From contig JAICWV010000022.1 of assembly GCA_025966365.1 (NCBI GenBank), positions 1 through 33,314 on the forward strand: a DNA stretch of 33,314 nucleotides. The letters are read 5' to 3'. Made by a program: the position numbers and the translations under genes. Of the stretch, positions 15,793-22,872 are shown in pieces. Each line of letters starts with the position of its first letter. Within the stretch, counting starts at the first letter, position 1. This DNA is from Chloroflexota bacterium (GTDB lineage Bacteria > Chloroflexota > UBA5177). The notes beneath the pieces are model-generated. The model ran no database searches. It saw only the letters and a program-made list of their open reading frames with translations, and was not told the origin of the DNA.

Positions 15793-16791
15793 CTACGACG
15801 CAGCGGCCGAGGCCGGCTCGCCGACGGTCCGGACGCGCGGAAGGACTTCTCGCCCGATCAGCTCCGCTTTCTCCTCGTAGCGATCGAACTGAAGCCGAAG
15901 ATCGAAGATGAAGGTATCGATGCCGCGGTCGGCAAACTTGCCGATCTCACTGGCGACGTCGTCCGGATCGCCGGCCAGGAGCAGGCCCTCCAGATCGTCC
16001 ACGGTCTCGAACCTGCCGGATGGTGGCTTGATCCAGTCCTTGCTGCCTTCCGAGCTGTTCGCCAGCGCATCCACGTCGATCCCGGAGCGGGCGGCCTCGC
16101 GGCTCTCATCAATGCTGACCAGCGGAATGACCCCGGCCTTCAGCGTGATGCCGCGCTCGCGCTCCAGCTTATGGAGATAGGAGAGGCGATCGTCGAGGGT
16201 CGCCATGGGCAAGCGACCGGGAAGCCAGCCGTCACAGGAATCGGCGGCACGGCGCACCGAGCGCCTGCTGGTGCCGCCATACCAGGTCATGGGCGGCACG
16301 GGGGGCTTGGGCGAGATGTTGACGTTCTCGTACTGGAACTTCTGCCCGTGATAGTCGAAGTCCGTCTGCGTCCAGGCCAGCTTGCAGATATCCACTGTTT
16401 CCTCATAGATGGCGGCCCGCTCGTCCACGTCGAAGCCCGCCGCGGCCAGCTCCTTGCGGTTGGACCCCAGGCCGAAGCCGGCGTGGACGCGGCGCTGCCC
16501 GACGTAGCTCAGGCTGGCGAAGTCCTGCGCCACTTTCAACGGCCAGCGAATGGGGATCACGACCGCCGTTCCCAGCTCAATGCGCCTGGTGGCACCAGCC
16601 GCGGCAGCAAGAGCGATAAACGGCTCCACGAAGGTGGTGTTGGTTCCCTCCATGCCGTGCGGCTTCCAGAGGAGATGATCGCGGACCCAGACCGAGTCGA
16701 AGCCCCAGTCCTCAAGCTTCCTCGACATCTCGGTCAGGCGGTCGGGCCGGCACTGCTCGCCGAAGTGGGGTAAAAGCATCCCGAATTTCAT
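15793..16791 (-). CDS. LLM class flavin-dependent oxidoreductase (luciferase-like)
   Basis: This is a 332-residue single-domain TIM-barrel protein of the bacterial luciferase superfamily. It begins MKFGMLLPHFGEQC with KLEDWGFDSVWVRDHLLW, then GTAVVIPIRWPLKVAQDFASL, GFGLGSNRKELAAAGFD and WYGGTSRRSVRRAA, all typical of the group. These enzymes use FMNH2 or F420H2; RutA of the pyrimidine pathway is a relative that opens the uracil ring with oxygen. The cofactor cannot be decided here. ATG 16791 has GGGAG a few bases upstream. It sits 9 bp after mmsA and 8 bp before the deacetylase-fold gene, so it is probably the oxygenase of the pathway. Confidence 0.9.
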   Translation of the reverse strand: MKFGMLLPHFGEQCRPDRLTEMSRKLEDWGFDSVWVRDHLLWKPHGMEGTNTTFVEPFIALAAAAGATRRIELGTAVVIPIRWPLKVAQDFASLSYVGQRRVHAGFGLGSNRKELAAAGFDVDERAAIYEETVDICKLAWTQTDFDYHGQKFQYENVNISPKPPVPPMTWYGGTSRRSVRRAADSCDGWLPGRLPMATLDDRLSYLHKLERERGITLKAGVIPLVSIDESREAARSGIDVDALANSSEGSKDWIKPPSGRFETVDDLEGLLLAGDPDDVASEIGKFADRGIDTFIFDLRLQFDRYEEKAELIGREVLPRVRTVGEPASAAAS

Positions 16792-16800
16792 GGCACTCCC

Positions 16801-18306
16801 TTACCAGTGCACGCCGGTTCCGTCAGCACCGAACCAGCGGCGAATGATGATCTGACGATCGGTGAAGAAATCGACGGCGTCGCGTCCCTGCCCGTGCAGC
16901 GTTCCAAAGAAGGACTGCCTGGCCCCTCCGAAGGGGAAGTAGGCCATGGGGGCAGCGACGCCGATATTGACGCCCACGTTCCCGACGTCAACGCGGGTCT
17001 GGAACTCGCGCGCCCATCCTCCGTTCTCGGTGAAGATGCTGGCAGCGTTGCCGTAGGGGCTGCTCTGGACGAGCCCGATGGCTTCATCCAGGGTTTCTGC
17101 CCGCATAATGCCGAGCACGGGGCCAAAGATTTCGGACTGGGCCAGCGACATGTCTGGCGTCACCCCATCGAACACGGTGGGCTCGACGAAGTAGCCGTCC
17201 GCGTGTCCCTCGGGCTGCAGTTTCCCACCCCCGGCGAGGAGCGTCGCGCCCTCGGCGGCGCCACGTTCGACCGCCTGCAGAATCCGGTCTCGCGCTGCCC
17301 CGGAGATCACCGGCCCCATCGTCACCGACGGGTCCAGGCCATTGCCAACCTTGATCTGGCCGACGGCATCGAGGAGCGCGTCGCGAAGCGCATCGTGCAC
17401 GCCGCCGACGGTTACGATCAGCGAGCCGGCCAGGCAGCGCTGGCCCGCCGAGCCGAAGGCCGAGTTGATGATGTTGGAGACAGACTTGGTCAGGATTGCG
17501 TCCGGCATCACCACCATGATGTTCTTGGCGCCACCCGCGGCCTGCACCCGCTTTCCGGCGGCGCTGGCCCGTGCGTAAATGTGCCGGGCAGTGGGGGTCG
17601 AGCCGACAAACGAGATGCCGCGGATATCGGGATGATCGACCAGCGCGTCGGCAGTGCTGCGGTCGCCGTTGACCAGATTCACGACACCGGGCGGGAAGCC
17701 GGCCTGCTCCAGCAGCTGGAAGGCCAGGTTCTGCGATAGCGGGACCTGCTCCGACGGCTTGACCACAAAGGTGTTCCCGGTGGCGACGGCGTAGGGCAGG
17801 AACCAGAAGGGGACCATCATGGGGAAGTTGAAGGGGGAGATGGCGGCAAAGACACCCAGAGGCCGCCGAACCGCCTCCTCATCGATCCCGCTTCCGGCGC
17901 CGTTTTCCAGTCCGTAGCCCATCATCAGGGTCGGGATCCCGGCGGCAACCTCCACGTTCTCCATCGCCCGCTGCACCGAGCCGTGGGCATCGGCCAGCGT
18001 CTTTCCGTGCTCCATGGTGATGGTGCGAGCCAGGTCGCCGCGATGCCTGATCATCAGGTCGCGGAGACGGAACATGCTCTGCGCCCTCTCCAGCGGCGGC
18101 GTGTGCCGCCAGGCCTCGAAGGCATCCTGGGCGCTCCGAACGGCCGCGTCCACATCGTCCAGCGAGGACACCGGGACGGTGGCGATGGTCTCGCCCGTCG
18201 CCGGGTTCGTCACCGGCAGGGATTCCGACGACTCCAGCGGCTGCCAACCGCCGCCCACATAGTTCGGGAGCACGCGCAGTCCCGGGGTCGTCTCCACATC
18301 GAGCAT
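16801..18306 (-). CDS. mmsA: CoA-acylating methylmalonate/malonate-semialdehyde dehydrogenase
   Basis: This 501-residue aldehyde-dehydrogenase-superfamily enzyme converts (methyl)malonate semialdehyde with CoA and NAD+ to propionyl- or acetyl-CoA and CO2. Features are ISPFNFPMMVPFWFLPYA (157-173), GSTPTARHIY, the catalytic Cys291 in GQRCLAGS and Glu392 in SEIFGPVL. The usual general-base motif ELGGK is replaced by QAAGGAKNIMVVMPDA (255-270), as in known MMSDH proteins that use CoA rather than water. The frame opens at 18351, but ATG 18306 has a perfect GGAAGGAG seven bases upstream. It is the first gene of the eight-gene operon and probably handles the last C3 fragment, as in reductive pyrimidine or beta-alanine degradation. 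Confidence 0.93.
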   Translation of the reverse strand: MLDVETTPGLRVLPNYVGGGWQPLESSESLPVTNPATGETIATVPVSSLDDVDAAVRSAQDAFEAWRHTPPLERAQSMFRLRDLMIRHRGDLARTITMEHGKTLADAHGSVQRAMENVEVAAGIPTLMMGYGLENGAGSGIDEEAVRRPLGVFAAISPFNFPMMVPFWFLPYAVATGNTFVVKPSEQVPLSQNLAFQLLEQAGFPPGVVNLVNGDRSTADALVDHPDIRGISFVGSTPTARHIYARASAAGKRVQAAGGAKNIMVVMPDAILTKSVSNIINSAFGSAGQRCLAGSLIVTVGGVHDALRDALLDAVGQIKVGNGLDPSVTMGPVISGAARDRILQAVERGAAEGATLLAGGGKLQPEGHADGYFVEPTVFDGVTPDMSLAQSEIFGPVLGIMRAETLDEAIGLVQSSPYGNAASIFTENGGWAREFQTRVDVGNVGVNIGVAAPMAYFPFGGARQSFFGTLHGQGRDAVDFFTDRQIIIRRWFGADGTGVHW

Positions 18307-18393
18307 GGAAATGCTCCTTCCGCTCAGGCCGGCACGGGCATCTGCCGCCACCTGGCCCGTCCGCTCGCAACGATGAATACAGTCTAGAACCGC

Positions 18394-18449
18394 TTACGCC
18401 ACCCGGTATCCCCCAGGGTGTGACATTTTCAGACGGCTTATGCCACACT
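18394..18449. promoter_or_regulatory. Candidate operator cluster upstream of the mmsA operon
   Basis: The 157-bp gap upstream of mmsA contains GTGTGACAT (18418-18426) and ATGCCACAC (18440-18448), 9-bp inverted arms with one mismatch and a 13-bp spacer. A further half-site, TTACGCCACCC (18394-18404), repeats TTATGCCACAC (18438-18448) directly at a 44-bp distance, about four helical turns. The TGTGGCA core also occurs before the PucR-type gene at 1765-1807. This looks like a multi-site operator for the operon. That PucR binds it is an inference. Confidence 0.5.
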
Positions 18450-18463
18450 CTGGCGGTTCGGGG

Positions 18464-19780
18464 TCAGGAAGTGGTCTGAGGCTCCCGGCGAGGCTGAGCG
18501 GTGATACTGAGGGCAATGCGGGCGTAGAGCCGCGCGGCGTGGACCAGGTCTTCAACCTTCATGGCGAAGTTCCCGGCGCCGGTGGTGGGGCCCGGGCCAT
18601 ACATGACGCAGGGGATGCCGGCCTCAGCGTAGGAGTTGATGTCCCGCCACATGCTGGTAATCACGGGGCGAGCCATCTCCACCTCGGTCCCGAACTCGGA
18701 GCGGTGGGCAGCGCCGATCGCCTCCACCAGCGGCTCCACGCCCTTCGCTTCCCGGCCGGGCCGGAAAGTGTACAGCTCCAACTCGTAGGGGATGCCGGAC
18801 TGCCGCAACACCTCGTGCAGCTCAGCCTGCACATCGGTCGGGTGTTGCTCCGGGGTGATGCGGACGTCGAGGTAGATCCCGGCTGCCTGGGCCGTCTTCG
18901 AGATCTTGTAAGGCAGGCCGCCGCGCACGGCGCCGATGTTCACCCGTGGTGTGACTGTGCCGCCCGGCCCCTGGTAGCGGTGCCGCGGCTCGTACTCCCC
19001 GGCCCACTCCTCCAGCCGCTGGATGATGTCCGCCGCCAGGACGATGGCGTTGGGACTGCGGTCCCAGACCGACCGGTCCACGAAGGGGTTGTAGATAGGA
19101 GGCTCAGCGCCGAAGACAGTGATCTTGAAGAACATGTTGCCCGCTTCCACCCACCCCAGATGGAAGTCGGTGGCCTCGGCCACGACGGCGACATCGGCGA
19201 CGGCGCCATGGCTGATAGCGTAGCGGGTGCCGAGCTCGCGCGATGCGAATTCGGGTCCCTGGAACTCGTCGATGGGCTCCAGCTCGATCTCGCCACAGGC
19301 GGCGGTCAGCACCAGCTCGCCGGGGAGCGCGCCCAGGGTGTCCTTCATGGCCTTGCAGGCAGCCAGCCAGCAGGCCATCTGCCCCTTGTCGTTGCACAAC
19401 CCGTTGCCGTAGCACATGGCGCCGTCGCGCCAGGCGGTGTGGTAGATGGGATCGTCGGCGTGGACGGTGCTCCAGACCTCGCCCACTGCCACGGAGGTGT
19501 CGAGGTGACTGTTGAAGGCCAGGGACCGGCCGGCGCCGGTGGCGGGCAACCGGCCCACCACGTTGAAGCGCTCGGCAATCAGCCCCACGCGCCGTGGCGC
19601 GAAGCCTTCGCGGTCCATCCAGTCGTAGACGAAGTCCGCGGCCTCCCGCTCGGCCCCGGCGGCGCTGTCGATGCTGCCCAGCTGCACCGCCAGGTCCACC
19701 ACCGCATCCTCGTCGATCGTGGCCAGCACCCGGCTCGCGGCGTCCTCTATGGAGACGTCCCCCGAATGACCCGGAATCAT
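18464..19780 (-). CDS. Divergent M20/M25/M40 family metallohydrolase (ArgE/DapE-like)
   Basis: This is a 438-residue M20-type hydrolase that would cleave an amide, carbamoyl or N-acyl bond. The first metal motif is intact (NSHLDTS, His92 and Asp94), as are Asp131 (NDKG), a Glu at 164 that fits the general base, and Glu202 (VVAEATD). The second Glu of the EE pair is Ile165 (ACGEIELEP), and the C-terminal His region reads AGNFAMKVEDL without a His. The lid segment GAEPPIYNPFVDRSVWDRSPNAI is also unusual. The frame extends to 19822, but those codons lie in an inverted-repeat element, so ATG 19780, 4 bp from the element, is the likely start. No Shine-Dalgarno is visible, and the element may have replaced it. 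The function is probably in the same pathway as mmsA. Confidence 0.82.
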   Translation of the reverse strand: MIPGHSGDVSIEDAASRVLATIDEDAVVDLAVQLGSIDSAAGAEREAADFVYDWMDREGFAPRRVGLIAERFNVVGRLPATGAGRSLAFNSHLDTSVAVGEVWSTVHADDPIYHTAWRDGAMCYGNGLCNDKGQMACWLAACKAMKDTLGALPGELVLTAACGEIELEPIDEFQGPEFASRELGTRYAISHGAVADVAVVAEATDFHLGWVEAGNMFFKITVFGAEPPIYNPFVDRSVWDRSPNAIVLAADIIQRLEEWAGEYEPRHRYQGPGGTVTPRVNIGAVRGGLPYKISKTAQAAGIYLDVRITPEQHPTDVQAELHEVLRQSGIPYELELYTFRPGREAKGVEPLVEAIGAAHRSEFGTEVEMARPVITSMWRDINSYAEAGIPCVMYGPGPTTGAGNFAMKVEDLVHAARLYARIALSITAQPRREPQTTS

Positions 19781-19783
19781 CTT

Positions 19784-19976
19784 GTAGGGGCGATGTGCAA
19801 TCGCCCGCTGCTTTCGGGGCACGAACCGCAGTGGGTCGAACAGGCAGCGTCTGGCCTTGCAACACCCTGGTTCCAGTGGGCACGGCGCCGCACCACGTCA
19901 CGGTTGATTGCCACCCATGGGTGGCATGAACTGAAGCCGGCCGGCGTGCCGGCGGGCGATTGCACATCGCCCCTAC
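19784..19976. mobile_element. 193-bp element with perfect 25-bp terminal inverted repeats (MITE- or REP-like)
   Basis: The arms at 19784-19808 (starting GTAGGGGCGATGTGC) and 19952-19976 are exact reverse complements over 25 bp. Between them is an 18-bp perfect palindrome, TGCCACCCATGGGTGGCA (19909-19926), and a GC-rich dyad around GCCGGCCGGCGTGCCGGC. There is no credible coding frame and no obvious target duplication. It lies immediately upstream of the M20 gene, between it and the cupin. Elements of the GTAGGGGCGA...TCGCCCCTAC type are familiar as dispersed intergenic repeats; whether this one is mobilised by a transposase in trans cannot be seen. Confidence 0.65.
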
Positions 19977-20006
19977 GCCTCCCGCCGGAACGAAATCGCA
20001 TGCCGG

Positions 20007-20435
20007 TCATGGTTGAGCCGCGGGCTTCTTCTCCGGGGTTGCGTCCACGATCTCGGCGGGATCGTCAACGATGTTGAAGTCCGTTCCAGACGGGGCATAG
20101 ATCTCGATGACGCGCGCCGGAACATCTCCGGCATTGCCGGCATAGTGACGCAAGCCGGGAGGAATGAACCCAACGTCATCTTTGTGGAGGTAATAGCGCT
20201 TTCCCTCCACCACGATCTCAACCGTGCCTTCCAGCACGATATAGGCATTCTCTGCTCGTTCGTGGTAATGGTATGGTCCGGGTCCGGAGTCAACATTGAT
20301 GACGTTTATGTGCAGATCGAGGTTCCGGGCGCCATTTTCCTCGCCGAAGAGACGGATCATGGTGCCGCGATCGAAGCGCATAACGCGTGTGGGTGCATCG
20401 TGGAGCGAGAAGACCTGCGGGCCGCGTTCTTCCAT
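20007..20435 (-). CDS. Cupin domain protein
   Basis: This is a 142-residue single-cupin protein. The metal-binding motif is complete: His56, His58 and Glu62 in PYHYHERAENAYIVLEG, and His97 in PPGLRHYAGN. Small cupins of this kind are metal-dependent isomerases, dioxygenases or ligand-sensing proteins; some ureidoglycolate- and ureidoglycine-processing enzymes are cupins, but this one has only a single domain and no distinguishing signature. ATG 20435 has AGGTGAG upstream. It points the same way as the catabolic genes but is separated from them by the 193-bp element. It shares a short divergent region with the MFS transporter gene. No specific function can be assigned. Confidence 0.85.
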   Translation of the reverse strand: MEERGPQVFSLHDAPTRVMRFDRGTMIRLFGEENGARNLDLHINVINVDSGPGPYHYHERAENAYIVLEGTVEIVVEGKRYYLHKDDVGFIPPGLRHYAGNAGDVPARVIEIYAPSGTDFNIVDDPAEIVDATPEKKPAAQP

Positions 20436-20497
20436 ATCTCACCTGCCGATAGCTGGTAGTGTTCGTCAGACCCCGAACACGAAATCGGAGCGTTCTG

Positions 20498-22012
20498 GTG
20501 ATTCGCCCCCATTCCGATCCTTTAGCCCGCCGACGGCAGGACTATAGCATAGTCCCCTATCACTGGCTGGTACTGACCGTTACCAGCATCGGCGTTCTGG
20601 TGGTTGGCCTCAACGCCAGCACGCTGAATGTCGCCCTGCCAACGGTGGTGCGGCACTTCCACGCCAGTCCGCTGGCGGCAAGCTGGATGTTGCTGTCGTA
20701 CATGCTCGCCAACGCCGTTCTCATTCTCTTTTTCGGGCGGTTGGCCGATATCGTCGGACGCGAGCGCCTGTATCTCACCGGCTTCTTCATCCTCACCGCC
20801 GCAAGCTTGCTTCTGGGGGTTTCACCGAATGTCGCCGTACTGATCTTCTTCCGGGTGGTCCAGGCAGTGGGCGCAGCGCTCATCATCACCAATACCACCG
20901 CCATCATCACCGATGTATTTCCGTCCCGGCTGCTCGGACAGGGCCTGGGGCTGAACGTTGCCCTGGTCTCGGTCGCCCAGTTGCTGGGTCCGCCGGTGGG
21001 CGGGTTCTTCGCCACCTCGCTCGGCTGGCGCTGGGTCTTCTGGTTCAACGTTCCGGTCGGGGTTGTGGGCCTCCTGTGGGCGCTACGCGTGCTCCGCCGC
21101 GAGCCGCGAACCGGGATGCGGGAGCCGATCGACTTCCCCGGTGCCGTGGTCATGGCGCTCTCGCTGAGCGGCCTCCTCTACGGCCTGTCAGAGGGTGGTG
21201 TGCAGGGCTGGAAGAGCCTGCCGGTGGTGGCCGGCATCGTCGTGGCCGTGGTTCTGGTGCCTGTCTTTCTCTGGATCGAGCACCGGGCCGCATATCCCAT
21301 GGTCGACCTGTCCCTCTTCCAGAACCGAGACTTCGCCATGGCCAACCTGGCCAATTTCCTGAACTCGGTGGCGCGGAATGCGCCGCTGCTTCTTACCGCA
21401 CTCTTCCTCCAGGCGGTCCACGGGGAGCGTCCGGTTGACGCCGGGATTAAGGTGCTACCGATCTCGGTGGGTCTGCTTGTGGCATCCCCCATCGCCGGAG
21501 CGCTGAGCAGGCGGTATCCGGCGCGGGTCCTGTCCACGGCGGGACTGGTCTGTAGCACCGCGGGTCTGGTGGTTCTGGCCCTCAACCTGACGCCGACCGC
21601 ATCCTATCCGCCCATGGGGATCGGCCTGGCACTCACCGGCTTCGGCTTTGGCCTGTTCCTGACGCCCAACACCACCTCCATCATGTCCACCGTGTCAAAG
21701 CAGCGGCGCGGCATCGCCAACGGCGTGCGCTCCATGCTCCAGAACACCGGCTTCGTGGTCAGCACGGCGCTGGCCCTCGCCATCTCAACCGTCTCGCTGG
21801 CACCCGCCGCCAAGAGCCAGGCCTACGCCGGAACCCTCTCGCATCTCTCGGCGGCATCTGTGGACACGTTCGCCAATGGCTGCCGGGCGGCGCTGCTGGT
21901 CCTGGCCGCCTCTACCGCCGCGGCCATCGTGGTGTCGTACAACCGCGGATCGACAGCGCCACAGGGACACGCTTCCGACGTCGCACCGGAGGAAGCGTCA
22001 GCGATGCACTAG
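20498..22012 (+). CDS. MFS transporter, DHA2 family (EmrB/QacA-like, 14 helices)
   Basis: This is a 504-residue proton-coupled exporter-type permease. The N-terminal half contains the DHA2 signatures LNVALPTVVRHFHASPLAASWMLLSYMLANA and GRLADIVGRERLYLTG (motif A), and the motif C-like LGPPVGGFFATSLGWRWVFWFNVPVG. FLTPNTTSIMSTV and RRGIANGVRSMLQNTGF occur in the C-terminal half, as usual. Family members export drugs or small lipophilic compounds. The frame is open from GTG 20459; GTG 20498 is preferred because GGAG lies eight bases upstream. It is divergent from the cupin gene with only 62 bp between, so the two may be co-regulated. The substrate is unknown. It ends 267 bp before the carotenoid operon. 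Confidence 0.9.
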   Translation: MIRPHSDPLARRRQDYSIVPYHWLVLTVTSIGVLVVGLNASTLNVALPTVVRHFHASPLAASWMLLSYMLANAVLILFFGRLADIVGRERLYLTGFFILTAASLLLGVSPNVAVLIFFRVVQAVGAALIITNTTAIITDVFPSRLLGQGLGLNVALVSVAQLLGPPVGGFFATSLGWRWVFWFNVPVGVVGLLWALRVLRREPRTGMREPIDFPGAVVMALSLSGLLYGLSEGGVQGWKSLPVVAGIVVAVVLVPVFLWIEHRAAYPMVDLSLFQNRDFAMANLANFLNSVARNAPLLLTALFLQAVHGERPVDAGIKVLPISVGLLVASPIAGALSRRYPARVLSTAGLVCSTAGLVVLALNLTPTASYPPMGIGLALTGFGFGLFLTPNTTSIMSTVSKQRRGIANGVRSMLQNTGFVVSTALALAISTVSLAPAAKSQAYAGTLSHLSAASVDTFANGCRAALLVLAASTAAAIVVSYNRGSTAPQGHASDVAPEEASAMH

Positions 22013-22065
22013 CGACTGTCCGTCACGGCTGTAGCCACTTCTAACGCGCGACCACATGGCGTCAT

Positions 22066-22108
22066 TTGACCGCGCTCATTTTTTCGCATATGGATCTACC
22101 GGGTAGAT
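22066..22108 (+). promoter_or_regulatory. Predicted promoter and palindromic operator of the carotenoid operon
   Basis: TTGACC (22066-22071) lies 17 bp before TATGGA (22089-22094), a reasonable primary-sigma promoter. Immediately downstream, over the expected transcription start, is the palindrome ATCTACC-G-GGTAGAT (22094-22108). An operator at this place would block initiation. This is the only clear promoter-like signal in the 267-bp gap before the carotenoid genes. Confidence 0.45.
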
Positions 22109-22142
22109 TGGGACGTGGGCGGAGGAGCGAGCGTTTAAGACA

Positions 22143-22283
22143 GTGCGGTTCGGATACGCTTTCCAAAACCTTACCCTCGACGCTGTGAACGGACGCGACG
22201 TGGATATTCTGGTGGAGGGCACGGAGCAGGCGGTGCTGCCCTTGCTGCACCTGGGAGCTGCCTCGGGCCGCGTCGCCGGATGA
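22143..22283 (+). CDS. Possible short leader ORF coupled to the carotenoid operon
   Basis: The frame from GTG 22143 encodes 46 residues (VRFGYAFQNLTLDAVNGRDV and onward) and ends in TGA overlapping the ATG of the first cyclase gene, the same ATGA arrangement seen at other junctions in this operon. GGAGGAG at 22121-22127 is 15 bases away, too far for an ideal ribosome site. I do not recognise the peptide. It could be a coupling leader, the relic of a longer gene, or chance. Confidence 0.25.
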   Translation: MRFGYAFQNLTLDAVNGRDVDILVEGTEQAVLPLLHLGAASGRVAG

Positions 22284-22585
22284 TTCCCACCCGTCCGCTG
22301 TATCTCGTCGCCATCCTCGTCAGCGTCGCCGGCGTCCTGGCACTCAACTGGATATTCCGCACTGGCGTCCTCTCACGCCGCCTCATCTGGACGATCTCTC
22401 TCACCGTTCCGCTCTTCCTGATCTTCGACATCGTGGGGGCATCGCGAGGGTGGTTCTCGAGCAACCCTCATCTCAACGTGCTGATCGTCCCTCCGGGCAT
22501 TCCGCTTGAAGAGCCGATTCTGCTGGCCTTTCTCACCCTGGTGTCTATCTCGCTCTGGCAGGGAGCACGCAGGATGCTGCGATGA
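22280..22585 (+). CDS. Lycopene cyclase domain protein, small subunit 1 (CrtYc/CrtYe-like)
   Basis: This is a 101-residue membrane protein with three predicted helices, matching one half of the heterodimeric carotenoid cyclases of Actinobacteria. The conserved core is LFLIFDIVGASRGWFS (46-60, the FD and W-F region), followed by PPGIPLEEPILL (71-82) with the paired glutamates of the catalytic site. In C50 producers (CrtYe/CrtYf, LbtA/LbtB) such pairs cyclise flavuxanthin-type C50 chains; in others (CrtYc/CrtYd) they cyclise lycopene to beta-carotene. The elongase gene two positions downstream favours the C50 version. Its TGA overlaps the ATG of the next subunit. Confidence 0.85.
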   Translation: MIPTRPLYLVAILVSVAGVLALNWIFRTGVLSRRLIWTISLTVPLFLIFDIVGASRGWFSSNPHLNVLIVPPGIPLEEPILLAFLTLVSISLWQGARRMLR

Positions 22586-22872
22586 AGGAATACACGATCG
22601 CCGCACTGGCCGCGCTCGGTCTAGCTCTGCTGGCGGTCGGAATCGCCGGGCCCTGGCGGGATCGGTCGCTCTGGCTGGGTTTCCTCGTCTTCGCCGCCAT
22701 GACCCTCGCGGCCGATGTCGCGCTGACGGGCGTCGGCGTGTATACCTACGACCGACACTTCAACGCCGGCCTCTACCTCGGTCGCATGCCCCTGGAAGAT
22801 CTTGCCTACGGGCTCGCCCTCTATCTGATCGCGGCGACGGTCTGGACCTGGATCGGCGAGCATGCTGCGTGA
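22582..22872 (+). CDS. Lycopene cyclase domain protein, small subunit 2 (CrtYd/CrtYf-like)
   Basis: This is a 96-residue, three-helix partner of the preceding protein. The conserved part is GVGVYTYDRHFNAGLYLGRMPLEDLAYG (50-77). The P-L-E-(D/E) motif mirrors the PLEE of subunit 1, as expected for the two halves of a pseudo-symmetric cyclase. It starts in an ATGA overlap with subunit 1 and overlaps the elongase gene by 11 bp, so all three are made stoichiometrically. The heterodimer would form the end rings on the carotenoid. Ring type (beta, epsilon or gamma) cannot be predicted. Confidence 0.85.
   Translation: MKEYTIAALAALGLALLAVGIAGPWRDRSLWLGFLVFAAMTLAADVALTGVGVYTYDRHFNAGLYLGRMPLEDLAYGLALYLIAATVWTWIGEHAA

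Noticed and set aside
18440-20077. A 545-codon plus-strand frame opposite the M20 gene and the inverted-repeat element
   Set aside because: It runs through the M20 gene, the repeat element and the start of the cupin on the wrong strand; no motif.
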